From assembly GCA_023412655.1 (NCBI GenBank), contig JAEYNH010000192.1, positions 1-21,557 on the forward strand: DNA of 21,557 nucleotides. The letters are read 5' to 3'. Position numbers and translations under genes: made by a program. Position 1 is the stretch's first letter, and each line of letters starts with the position of its first letter. This stretch comes from Pseudomonadota bacterium. GTDB taxonomy: Bacteria > Pseudomonadota > Alphaproteobacteria > Caulobacterales > Caulobacteraceae. This document shows, piece by piece, positions 1 to 8,650 of this stretch. The notes under the pieces were generated by a model. The model was not told the origin of the DNA. It did no database searches and saw only the letters and a list, made by a program, of their open reading frames with translations.

Positions 1-538
1 CCAGTCCCAGCGCGGCGCCGCCGGCGAGCGGGCGGGGGGTCGGCACTCCCTTGGACACCGACGAGCCCGAGGCGCCCGAGGCGCTGATGGCTCCGGTCTG
101 CACCGTCCCTTGGGCCACCGCATAGGCCCGGCCGTCCGCGCCCAGCAGGGGGGTCACCAGCAGCGAGCCGCCCTGCAGGCTCTTGGCGTCGCCCAGGGCC
201 GAGACGCTGACGTCGATCTGGGAGCCCGGCGCGGCGAAGGGCGGAAGCTTGGCCGTCACCATCACCGCGGCCACGTTCTTGGTGTTCAGCTGGGCGTCCC
301 GGGTGTTGACGCCCAGCCGTTCCAGCATGGCCTCAAGGCTCTGCTTGGTGAACGGCGCGTTGCGCAGGGCGTCCCCCGTGCCGTTCAAACCCACGACGAT
401 GCCGTAGCCCACCAGCATGTTCTCGCGAACGCCCTCGAACTCGACGATGTCCTTGATGCGCGACTTGGCCATGGCCGGCGAGCCGGCGAGGGCGGCTGCG
501 GTGAAGAGGAGGGCGGCAAGGGCTCGGACCGGACGCAT
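1..538 (-). CDS. flgI: Flagellar P-ring protein FlgI (N-terminal part, runs off the window)
   Basis: FlgI is exported to the periplasm and polymerises into the P ring, the bushing around the flagellar rod in the peptidoglycan layer. The visible 179 residues begin at ATG 538 with a signal peptide of about 24 residues ending SPAMA, followed by KSRIKDIVEFEGVRENMLVG and GYGIVVGLNGTGD, the hallmark FlgI start. Later stretches NAPFTKQSLEAMLERLGVN, LNTKNVAAVMVTAKLPPF and DVSVSALGDAKSLQGGSLLV also match the family. The last residues before the window edge (about 165-179) read PTPRPLAGGAALGL where I expect something like PTAGR..GG..ERE, so this end is divergent or carries an error. The full protein is normally about 370 residues. 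It is divergent from fliX and preceded by a sigma54-type promoter and an ftr palindrome, so late-class flagellar expression is likely. Confidence 0.95.
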   Translation of the reverse strand, partial: MRPVRALAALLFTAAALAGSPAMAKSRIKDIVEFEGVRENMLVGYGIVVGLNGTGDALRNAPFTKQSLEAMLERLGVNTRDAQLNTKNVAAVMVTAKLPPFAAPGSQIDVSVSALGDAKSLQGGSLLVTPLLGADGRAYAVAQGTVQTGAISASGASGSSVSKGVPTPRPLAGGAALGL

Positions 539-571
539 GGGCGCTCACTGAAGCTGCTTCACCCGCGCCCC

Positions 572-587
572 TGCGAAGACCATGCCA
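572..587 (-). promoter_or_regulatory. Sigma54 (-24/-12) promoter of flgI
   Basis: On the minus strand this reads TGGCATGGTCTTCGCA. It has the invariant GG-N10-GC spacing and matches the TGGCAC-N5-TTGC consensus at most positions (T to C at one base of the -12 element). Transcription would start near 560, giving a leader of about 22 bases before the flgI ATG at 538. Sigma54 control of late flagellar genes is known in Caulobacter; the site itself was found by eye. Confidence 0.75.
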
Positions 588-653
588 GACGGAGACTTGT
601 GAAATTGCTCAATGAATACAGAGGTCGACGTGGTTAACGCGGCGCCTTTTTCC

Positions 654-668
654 CGGCAGGATTTGCCG
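654..668. promoter_or_regulatory. ftr-like palindrome (probable FlbD site)
   Basis: CGGCA-GGATT-TGCCG is a perfect 5+5+5 inverted repeat that resembles the Caulobacter ftr enhancer bound by FlbD. It lies about 95-105 bases upstream of the predicted flgI transcription start, a usual distance for an enhancer of a sigma54 promoter. It also sits just upstream of fliX, so bound FlbD could affect that promoter too; that part is inference. Confidence 0.65.
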
Positions 669-672
669 CTCG

Positions 673-680
673 TTAACCAT
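673..680 (+). promoter_or_regulatory. CtrA-type site TTAACCAT upstream of fliX
   Basis: TTAACCAT is identical to the 8-mer form of the CtrA recognition motif described in Caulobacter. It lies 58 bases upstream of the fliX start, compatible with CtrA activation of an early flagellar gene. A near match in the opposite orientation (TTAACCAC, minus strand, 630-637) lies 36 bases away, with the ftr palindrome between the two. Confidence 0.55.
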
Positions 681-737
681 GCTGCAAGTTTGGCCGGTGA
701 AGCTTCAGCTTGGTTGGGCAGGGGTTTACGACAGGCC

Positions 738-1172
738 ATGAAGGTCAGCGGCACGAGCGGTGTTTCCCCAACAACGGGCGCGGGCAAGGCCGGCTCGCGG
801 CAGGGCGGCGAGGGCTTCCGGCTGGCCGGACCCGCCTCGGCTGCGGGGCCTGAGAAGCCGGCTGCGCTCGGCGGCGTCTCGGCCCTGATGGGCGTGGACG
901 CCCTTCTGGCCCTGCAGGACGTCGGCGGCCCCCTGGAGCGCCGCCGGCGCTCGGTGCGCCGGGCCGGGCGGATTCTCGACGTCCTCGACGAGGTGAAGGT
1001 GGCGCTCCTGGACGGCGAGCTTTCCGCCGGCCAGCTCGACCGCCTCGGCCGGGCGATCCGCGAGGAGCGTCAGGCCACCGACGATCCCGCCCTCGAGGCG
1101 GTGCTGGACGAGATCGAAGTTCGCGCTGAGGTGGAATTGGCCAAGCTGGAATCGGCGCGTCGTGCGGCGTAA
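738..1172 (+). CDS. fliX: Flagellar assembly regulator FliX
   Basis: FliX is a small protein restricted to Caulobacterales and relatives. It couples flagellar assembly to late gene expression by controlling the sigma54 activator FlbD. The 144-residue product starts at ATG 738 (MKVSGTSGVS) and has the family's low-complexity first third, then a conserved core around residues 50-75 (GVSALMGVDALLALQDV) and a helical C-terminal half containing RAGRILDVLDEVKVALLDGE. Length fits the Caulobacter protein (about 140). A longer reading from 612 would place its start upstream of the CtrA and ftr sites and begins with non-conserved sequence, so I reject it. Position next to divergent flgI and upstream of dksA matches Caulobacter gene order as I remember it. 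CtrA and ftr-like sites lie immediately upstream. Confidence 0.92.
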   Translation: MKVSGTSGVSPTTGAGKAGSRQGGEGFRLAGPASAAGPEKPAALGGVSALMGVDALLALQDVGGPLERRRRSVRRAGRILDVLDEVKVALLDGELSAGQLDRLGRAIREERQATDDPALEAVLDEIEVRAEVELAKLESARRAA

Positions 1173-1194
1173 ACGCCTCCTAGCGTTGAGTGCG

Positions 1195-1222
1195 TTGAAA
1201 CCACCGTTCGATTTGATATACA
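1195..1222 (+). promoter_or_regulatory. Possible housekeeping promoter of dksA
   Basis: TTGAAA (1195-1200) and TATACA (1217-1222) are separated by 16 bases, a fair match to the -35/-10 consensus. A start near 1230 would leave a leader of about 35 bases before the dksA ATG. The match was judged by eye only. Confidence 0.4.
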
Positions 1223-1264
1223 GCCGCCGCGTGTCTCAGGACGTCCAGGGGGCGTGAGGGTTTC

Positions 1265-1693
1265 ATGAAAGCAGCCGCGGTTCTGGCTGAAAGTCCTGAA
1301 TATCGTCCTTCCGAGGACGAGGAATTCATGAACGAGCGTCAGCTTGAGTATTTCAAGCAGAAGCTCCTGAAGTGGAAGGAGGACATCCTTCGCGAATCCC
1401 GCGAAACGCTGTCCCACCTCCAGAGCGAAACAGAGAATCATCCCGACCTGGCCGATCGCGCCTCCTCGGAGACTGATCGGGCCCTAGAGCTTCGTACTCG
1501 GGATCGTCAGCGCAAGCTGATCTCCAAGATCGACGAAGCCCTCCGGCGGATCGAGGATGGCTCCTACGGCTATTGCGAGGAAACCGGCGAGCCGATCGGC
1601 GTCGCCCGGCTCGAGGCGCGGCCCATCGCCACCCTCAGCCTCGAAGCCCAGGAGCGCCACGAGCGCCGCGAGCGGGTTCACCGCGACGATTGA
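1265..1693 (+). CDS. dksA: RNA polymerase-binding transcription factor DksA (alphaproteobacterial type)
   Basis: DksA inserts a coiled coil into the secondary channel of RNA polymerase and, with ppGpp, adjusts promoter choice during starvation. The 142-residue product has the coiled-coil region at about residues 25-95, with the tip motif DxxDxA intact (D61, D64, A66 in HPDLADRAS). The globular end reads YGYCEETGEPIGVARLEARP, then the conserved ATLSLEAQERHERRERVHRD. Only one cysteine (C104) of the four zinc ligands remains, as in some alphaproteobacterial homologues, so zinc binding is doubtful. The start at ATG 1265 has GAGGG four bases upstream; a second ATG at 1328 would lose the conserved RPSEDEEFMN leader. 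A perfect terminator follows the stop by two bases. Confidence 0.95.
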   Translation: MKAAAVLAESPEYRPSEDEEFMNERQLEYFKQKLLKWKEDILRESRETLSHLQSETENHPDLADRASSETDRALELRTRDRQRKLISKIDEALRRIEDGSYGYCEETGEPIGVARLEARPIATLSLEAQERHERRERVHRDD

Positions 1694-1695
1694 TC

Positions 1696-1723
1696 AAAAC
1701 GGCCCCGCTTACGGGGCCGTTTT
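1696..1723 (+). terminator. Intrinsic terminator after dksA
   Basis: A perfect 12-bp stem (1696-1707 with 1712-1723) encloses a CTTA loop. The stem is GC-rich in its upper part and ends in TTTT, with A residues on the 5' side. It begins two bases after the dksA stop codon. Confidence 0.9.
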
Positions 1724-1763
1724 GCTGTCGGGGCCAGGTCGGATCGCCGCAAGGAGACCAGCG

Positions 1764-2168
1764 ATGGTCCAGGTCGTGGGTGTCGACCACCTGTCTGTGC
1801 GGGTCAGCGACCTTGAACGGTCGAAGGGCTTCTACGGGCCGCTGTTCGAGTTCCTGGGGTTCGAGGTCCTCGAGGACTTCGGCGACCAGATCGGCTGGAC
1901 CAACGGCAAGACCCGCTACTGGATCGGCCAGGCCGATGAGGCCGGTCGGCGGCGCAGGCCCCGCATCGGCGAGGTGGGCTTCCACCATTATGCGTTCGAG
2001 CTGCGCAGCCGCGCCGACGTGGACGCGCTGCAGGCCTTCCTGGAGGGGCAGGGCGCCACCATCGTCGACCCGGCGGGCGAGTACTATCCCGACTACTACG
2101 CGGTCTTCTTCCTCGACCCGGACGGCCTGAAGCTGGAGGGGATGAAGTACGGCAAGCCGGAAGCCTAG
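1764..2168 (+). CDS. VOC-superfamily protein (glyoxalase/dioxygenase fold)
   Basis: This 134-residue protein has one vicinal-oxygen-chelate unit of two beta-alpha-beta-beta-beta modules. The first begins VVGVDHLSVRVSDLERSKGFY (residues 4-24) and the second is around EVGFHHYAFELRSRADVDAL. It ends in DPDGLKLEGM, where the usual C-terminal metal-binding glutamate lies. Likely metal ligands are H9, a histidine of FHHYAF and E of KLEGM; the substrate cannot be told. The start at ATG 1764 is supported by AAGGAG seven bases upstream. It is a separate unit, lying between the dksA terminator and nadE, and is not glyoxalase I itself, which is better matched by the protein at 13213. Confidence 0.85.
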   Translation: MVQVVGVDHLSVRVSDLERSKGFYGPLFEFLGFEVLEDFGDQIGWTNGKTRYWIGQADEAGRRRRPRIGEVGFHHYAFELRSRADVDALQAFLEGQGATIVDPAGEYYPDYYAVFFLDPDGLKLEGMKYGKPEA

Positions 2169-2195
2169 GTTTCCCTGCCTTCTCGCCCGCGCTAT

Positions 2196-2212
2196 ATGCT
2201 CAAAGTGAGCAT
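2196..2212. promoter_or_regulatory. Perfect 7-3-7 inverted repeat upstream of nadE
   Basis: ATGCTCA-AAG-TGAGCAT is a perfect palindrome with a 3-base spacer, 40 bases before the nadE start codon. The overlapping TATATG (2193-2198) could act as a -10 element. This placement is typical of a repressor operator. I do not recognise the cognate regulator. Confidence 0.45.
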
Positions 2213-2252
2213 TTCTCCTGCCCCTTCTCAAGTTCCCGGGGACCGAGCCGCC

Positions 2253-4301
<2,049 letters not shown>

Positions 4302-4321
4302 GGCGGCGCCCCCGACGGGCC

Positions 4322-4465
4322 TCACATCAGGCGCGTCGCCCGCGGCGTCGCCCCGGGCACGTCCGCGCCCCGCAGCCAGCGGGCGAGGGCCCGCCAGCCG
4401 GGCTGCACCCAGAGCACCCAGTAGCCGAAGGGAACGTCCTTATGGATCTTGTGCAGCTCTTCCAT
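4322..4465 (-). CDS. Small protein of 47 residues, function unknown
   Basis: This short reading frame starts at ATG 4465 with a good ribosome site (GGGAG, about seven bases upstream). It encodes MEELHKIHKDVPFGYWVLWV, then QPGWRALARWLRGADVPGAT and a short tail. It is rich in Trp, Arg and Leu, and the central part could be amphipathic or membrane-associated. It lies divergently from the LysR regulator at 4566, with a palindromic LysR-type box between, a classic regulator-target layout. The stop lies 20 bases beyond the end of convergent nadE. I do not recognise the family; it could be an unannotated conserved small gene or a chance frame. Confidence 0.45.
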   Translation of the reverse strand: MEELHKIHKDVPFGYWVLWVQPGWRALARWLRGADVPGATPRATRLM

Positions 4466-4552
4466 GTCGATCTCCCGTCCTCAACCCTGTCTCACGTGAG
4501 GAAGGATGGCTCGCAGACCCATGATCGACAAACGGGTCCTCCTGCTGCATAG

Positions 4553-4567
4553 ATAAGCCTCGCTTAT
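4553..4567. promoter_or_regulatory. LysR-type box overlapping the LysR start codon
   Basis: ATAAGC-CTC-GCTTAT is a perfect 6-3-6 inverted repeat containing the LysR-type T-N11-A core (T4554, A4566). It overlaps the regulator's ATG at 4566, so binding could repress its own synthesis, and it may control the divergent small ORF at 4322-4465. Confidence 0.55.
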
Positions 4568-5513
4568 GTCAGACGTCCTTGCCCGCATCCCGCTCAGCGC
4601 CATCCGCGTCTTCGAGGCCGCGGCCCGCCACGGCAGCTTCACGCGCGCGGCCGATGAACTCGGCATCACCCAGGCGGCGGTGAGCTGGCAGGTGAAGGCC
4701 CTGGAACAGCGGCTGGACCGGCGGCTGTTCGTCCGCCAGCCGCGGGAGGTGGCCCTGACCCCTGCGGGAGAACGGCTGGCCCGGGCCGCCTCCGAGGCCA
4801 TGTCGGCCCTGCGAAGCGCGGTTTCCGACCTCTCCGACGCCGGCGAGGGCGTGCTCGGCATCACCACCATGCAGACCTTCGCCACCCAGTGGCTGGCCGC
4901 GCGCCTGGGCGCCTTCCAGCTGGCGCACCCGAAGATCGCTGTGCGGCTGGACACCGACAACAAGCTGGTCGACCTCTCGCGCGAGGATTTCGACGTGGGC
5001 ATCCGGGCCGGTCGCGGCGGCTGGCCCGGCGTCGAGGCCCTGCAGTTGTTCCCCGCCATGCAGACCGTGCTGTGCACGCCGGCCGCCATGGCGGCCCTCG
5101 GCGATCCGCCCAGGCCCGAGAAGCTGCTCGAGGTTCATCGGATCGGCTGGGACGCGGAGTGGAACGCCTGGTTCGCCGCCGCCGGAGTCCGGGCGGGGGA
5201 CGGCGCCAGCCCGGCCGCGCCCCGCATCACCGCCGACACCCAGACGCTGGAGGTGGCGGCGGCCATCGCCAACGATGGGGTAGCCATCGGCTCCCCGGCC
5301 ATGTTCGGACGCGACCTGGCCGCCGGGCGGCTGTTTCAGCCCTTCGACATCTACATCGGCGAGGCCAGCTACTGGCTGGTCTATCCGCCCGACCGCCGCC
5401 GGGTGGGCAAGATCGCCGCCTTCCGCGACTGGCTGCTGGAGGAGGTGGCCCGGGATCCTTACGTCCAGCAGGTGCTGGCCGCCCCGCCGGCCGCCCCCAT
5501 CAGGTCACCTTGA
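4566..5513 (+). CDS. LysR-family transcriptional regulator (GcvA-like)
   Basis: A 315-residue LysR-type regulator. The N-terminal winged helix-turn-helix covers residues 8-67 (LSAIRVFEAAARHGSFTRAA, then ELGITQAAVSWQVKALEQRL), followed by the PBP2-like effector domain from about 95 (GVLGITTMQTFATQWLAARL). The DFDVGIRAGRGGWPGVEA stretch and overall pattern are those of the GcvA/AmpR-like branch, whose targets are diverse. The effector cannot be deduced. The ATG at 4566 lies inside a palindromic T-N11-A box, suggesting autoregulation, and has no convincing Shine-Dalgarno sequence, so translation may be leaderless or weak. Its 3' end overlaps the convergent LOG-family gene by 14 bases. Confidence 0.9.
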   Translation: MSDVLARIPLSAIRVFEAAARHGSFTRAADELGITQAAVSWQVKALEQRLDRRLFVRQPREVALTPAGERLARAASEAMSALRSAVSDLSDAGEGVLGITTMQTFATQWLAARLGAFQLAHPKIAVRLDTDNKLVDLSREDFDVGIRAGRGGWPGVEALQLFPAMQTVLCTPAAMAALGDPPRPEKLLEVHRIGWDAEWNAWFAAAGVRAGDGASPAAPRITADTQTLEVAAAIANDGVAIGSPAMFGRDLAAGRLFQPFDIYIGEASYWLVYPPDRRRVGKIAAFRDWLLEEVARDPYVQQVLAAPPAAPIRSP

Positions 5514-6108
5514 GGACCTCGGCCTCCTGGGCGGGCGGCATCGGCGCGCCGGCCTGGGCGAAGAGGGCCGGGACGATCTCCTCGACGGTCTCCACCGCCC
5601 GCCAGGCGTCCATGAACTCGGGCGGGGTCAGCCTGGCGTCCACCGTGTGCTGGAACAGATCGAACAGGGTTTTCCAGAAGTTGTCCGGATTGTAGAAGAC
5701 CACTGGCTTCTCGTGCAGGTCGAGCCGGCGCCACGAGAGCAGTTCCACCACCTCTTCCAGGGTGCCGATGCCGCCGGGCAGGATGACGAAGCCGTCGGCC
5801 TCCTCGAACATCATCGACTTGCGCTCGTGCATCGAGGTGACGACCACGTGCTCCACGCTCTCCAGCGCCCGCTCGCGGCCGATCAGGAAGTCGGGGATGA
5901 TGCCCAGCACGGCTCCGCCGGCCTCGTGGGCGGCCCGGGCGGTGGCCCCCATCAGCCCAACGCCCCCGCCGCCGTACACCAGGCGCAGGTTGGCCGCGGC
6001 CAGCGCCTTGCCGAAGTCGGCGGCGGCTTTCAGATAGGCCGGATCGGCGGCTTCCGAGGAACCGCAGAAGACGCAGACGGAATGCAGGCGTCCATTGTCA
6101 CGCCCCAT
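5500..6108 (-). CDS. LOG-family cytokinin riboside 5'-monophosphate phosphoribohydrolase
   Basis: Members of this Rossmann-fold family (TIGR00730, LOG) hydrolyse nucleoside 5'-monophosphates, typically N6-modified AMP, to free base and ribose 5-phosphate. The 202-residue product shows both signature loops: GGGGVGLMG (46-54) and PGGIGTLEE (111-119), plus the conserved MHERKSMM (93-100) that supplies the active-site Arg and Lys. Several starts are possible in frame; I chose ATG 6108 because GGAG lies eight bases upstream, whereas ATG 6114 is too close to it and a reading from 6189 adds unconserved residues. In bacteria the role is probably nucleotide salvage or detoxification rather than hormone production. 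Confidence 0.9.
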   Translation of the reverse strand: MGRDNGRLHSVCVFCGSSEAADPAYLKAAADFGKALAAANLRLVYGGGGVGLMGATARAAHEAGGAVLGIIPDFLIGRERALESVEHVVVTSMHERKSMMFEEADGFVILPGGIGTLEEVVELLSWRRLDLHEKPVVFYNPDNFWKTLFDLFQHTVDARLTPPEFMDAWRAVETVEEIVPALFAQAGAPMPPAQEAEVLKVT

Positions 6109-6271
6109 GAACATCACTCCAGAGGAAGGGTTCTGTCGCTGCGCGCTTGCCTGCGCGCCGCAAAGGCCCAAGTAGCGGGTTGGCCCCACTAGCTAGGCCA
6201 CGTCTAAAAGGATTCAAGCGAGCCGTGTTCCGCATTCTGTCGTTTGAAACCACGGCCGGGGTCTGATCGTC

Positions 6272-8119
6272 TTGGCCCACGCTCACATCGGTCGGAACCG
6301 CTACGGCGGCGGCATCGGGGCGATCGCCCCCGCCAACACCCGGTTCGACTTCTGGCGCTCCATGGCCGACCTGGGCCGCCTGGTCATGCGCTCCGGCGCG
6401 CCGCAACTGCGGCTGCGGATCGCCGCCGCCCTGGTGCTGGTGTTCACGGGCAAGCTGGCCGGCGTCCTCGCCCCCGTGCTGCTGGGCGACGCCATCAACA
6501 CCCTGACCCCGGCCCAGCAGGGCGGGGTGGTGGTGGGCGCAAGCTTCGTGGGCCTGGCCCTGGGCTTCGCCGCCCTGCGCTTCGTCTCCGCCGTGGCGCC
6601 CTACGCCCGGGACGCCATCTTCACCCGCGTCTCCCAGTCGACCATGGCCCGGGCGGCGGTGGAGAGCTTCGGCCACGCGCTCTCCCTGTCCCTCGACTTC
6701 CACCAGACCAAGCAGACGGGCGCGCTCTCCCGGGTGATCGATCGCGGGGCGCGGGCCACCGACTTCCTGATCCGCAGCCTGATCTTCAGCCTGGGCCCCA
6801 CGGCGGTGGAACTGGTCCTGGCCATGGTCGTCATGACCTTGCGGCTGGACTGGCGCTTTGCGCTCACGGCCCTCGCCACCCTCGTCCTCTACGCCCTCAT
6901 CACCTTCAAGATCACCGACTGGCGGCTCTCCCACCGGCGCGAGCTGAACGAGGCCGAGACCCGCGCCGCCGGCCTCTCGTCCGACGCCCTGATGAACTAC
7001 GAGACGCTCAAGGCTTTCGGGGCCGAGCCGCGCCTCGTGGACACCTACGCCGGCGCCATGGCCGAGTACGTGGACGCCAGCGCCCGGGCCAACGGCTCGC
7101 TGAACCTGCTGAACGCCGCCCAGGCGCTGATCCTCAACGTCGGGCTCGCGGCCCTGACCGTCATGGCCGGGATGCAGGTGGCGGGCGGCGAGCTGCAGAT
7201 CGGCGACATCACCACGGCCATCTTCCTGCTGTCGGGCCTCTACGCCCCGCTGGGCATGCTGGGCTTCCAGTACCGGGAGATCCGCCAGGGCCTCATCGAC
7301 ATGGAGCAGATGGTCGCCCTGCGCGGCATCGAGCCCGAGATCGCCGACGCCCCCGACGCCCGGCCCCTGCCGCCGGCCGACGGGCGAGGGGCGATGATCG
7401 CCTTCGAGGATGTCAGCTTCCGTCACGACGCCCGCTCGGCGGGCCTGCTGGGCGTCAGCTTCGAGGCGCGGCCGGGGACCACCACGGCGCTGGTCGGCCC
7501 CTCTGGCGCCGGCAAGACCACGGCAATCCGCCTGGCCATGCGGCTGATAGATCCCCAGGCGGGCCGGGTGACCATCGATGGCCAGGACATGCGCACCGTC
7601 AAGCTCGCCGACGTGCGGCGCGCCGTGGCGCTGGTGCCCCAGGACGTGGCCCTGTTCAACGACAGCCTCTACGCCAACATCGCCTTCGCCCGGCCCGACG
7701 CCTCGCCGGCCGAGGTGCGGGCCGCGGCCGACGCGGCCGAGCTCGGGCCCTTCATCGACGGCCTGCCGGACGGCATGGCCACCCGCGTGGGCGAGCGCGG
7801 CCTGAAGCTTTCGGGCGGCGAGCGCCAGCGGGTGGGCATCGCCCGGGCCCTGCTGGCCGATCCGCGGGTGCTGATCCTGGACGAGGCCACCAGCGCCCTC
7901 GACGGCCCGACCGAGGCGGCCATCCAGGAGACCCTGCGCAAGGTGAGGGCGGGGCGCACGACCCTGGTGGTGGCCCACCGGCTCTCCACCATCGCCGACG
8001 CCGACCAGATCCTGGTGCTGCGCCGGGGCCGCATCGTCGAGCGCGGGACCCACGAGGAGTTGTTGGCCAAGGGCGCCGAATACGCCGCCCTCTGGCGCCG
8101 GCAGACCCGGGGCGGGTGA
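6272..8119 (+). CDS. Atm1/HMT1-type ABC half-transporter (permease fused to ATPase)
   Basis: An exporter half-molecule of 615 residues, expected to work as a homodimer in the inner membrane. The transmembrane domain (about 40-330) has the Atm1-class sequence around LDFHQTKQTGALSRVIDRGA, LSSDALMNYETLKAFGAEPR and GFQYREIRQGLIDMEQM. The nucleotide-binding domain shows Walker A GPSGAGKT (409-416), signature LSGGERQR (513-520) and Walker B ending in D537-E538, followed by the H-loop in VVAHRLSTIADADQ. Bacterial Atm1 proteins export glutathione adducts or metal-glutathione complexes, which is likely here but not shown. The start is uncertain: TTG 6272 gives MAHAHIGRNR; the next ATG (6362) would cost 30 residues. 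Confidence 0.92.
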   Translation: MAHAHIGRNRYGGGIGAIAPANTRFDFWRSMADLGRLVMRSGAPQLRLRIAAALVLVFTGKLAGVLAPVLLGDAINTLTPAQQGGVVVGASFVGLALGFAALRFVSAVAPYARDAIFTRVSQSTMARAAVESFGHALSLSLDFHQTKQTGALSRVIDRGARATDFLIRSLIFSLGPTAVELVLAMVVMTLRLDWRFALTALATLVLYALITFKITDWRLSHRRELNEAETRAAGLSSDALMNYETLKAFGAEPRLVDTYAGAMAEYVDASARANGSLNLLNAAQALILNVGLAALTVMAGMQVAGGELQIGDITTAIFLLSGLYAPLGMLGFQYREIRQGLIDMEQMVALRGIEPEIADAPDARPLPPADGRGAMIAFEDVSFRHDARSAGLLGVSFEARPGTTTALVGPSGAGKTTAIRLAMRLIDPQAGRVTIDGQDMRTVKLADVRRAVALVPQDVALFNDSLYANIAFARPDASPAEVRAAADAAELGPFIDGLPDGMATRVGERGLKLSGGERQRVGIARALLADPRVLILDEATSALDGPTEAAIQETLRKVRAGRTTLVVAHRLSTIADADQILVLRRGRIVERGTHEELLAKGAEYAALWRRQTRGG

Positions 8120-8647
8120 TCAGATCGCCTTGCCCATCCGGATCAGGGGCACGGCCGCGCCGCCGCGGTCGTCCTCGATGGCTTCGATGGGCGCATAGCC
8201 GGCGGCCTCGTACAGCGGCTGGCCCGACAGCGTGGCCATCAGCTCCAGCCGGGTGAACCCTTCGGCCCGGGCCGCGTCTTCGCACAGCTGCAGGATCAGC
8301 CGCCCGACGCCCCGCCGGGCGAAGCCAGGATGGGTGTACATGGCCCGCACCCTGGCCGGCTCGGTCGCCGGGTCCAGCAGGGCGGCGTCGCGGCCGGGCG
8401 TATGGTCGGCGCCGTACAAGGTCGCGCGCCGACTCCAGCCGCCGCAGCCGGCCACGGCGCCATCCTCCTCCACGACGAAATAGGTGCCGTCGGCGATCAG
8501 CTGGCGGTCAAGGCCCATGATCATCCGGCTGGAGGCGATCTGCTCCGGCGTCAGGAAACCCTTCTGCAGCTCGCCGATGGCCGCCGCCATGACCGCCTCC
8601 AGCGCGGGCGCGTCCTCGGCCGTCGCGATCCGGTGAGCCAGCGCCAA
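8120..8647 (-). CDS. GNAT-family N-acetyltransferase
   Basis: A 175-residue acetyl-CoA-dependent acetyltransferase of the Gcn5 fold. Beta4 and the acetyl-CoA loop are clear: ARVRAMYTHPGFARRGVGRL (about residues 108-127; motif A in the form RRGVGR), followed by the RLELMATLSGQPLYEAAGY motif B region. The acceptor is unknown. The start is TTG 8647, which lies three bases after the RND pump stop codon; GGAG inside the pump's last codons is the ribosome site, so the two genes are probably translationally coupled. It is convergent with the Atm1 transporter and directly abuts its stop codon. Its place in the pump operon suggests it modifies the same toxic compounds, but that is inference. Confidence 0.88.
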   Translation of the reverse strand: MALAHRIATAEDAPALEAVMAAAIGELQKGFLTPEQIASSRMIMGLDRQLIADGTYFVVEEDGAVAGCGGWSRRATLYGADHTPGRDAALLDPATEPARVRAMYTHPGFARRGVGRLILQLCEDAARAEGFTRLELMATLSGQPLYEAAGYAPIEAIEDDRGGAAVPLIRMGKAI

Positions 8648-8650
8648 GGC

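Noticed and set aside
1..60. Possible frameshift in flgI at the window edge
   Set aside because: The sequence after KGVPT diverges from what I expect, but no alternative frame restores the family pattern and the window ends too soon to decide.
6098..8053. A 651-codon open frame on the minus strand
   Set aside because: Antisense to the Atm1-type transporter, low-complexity composition, no domain; the plus-strand frame carries Walker A, signature and Walker B motifs.
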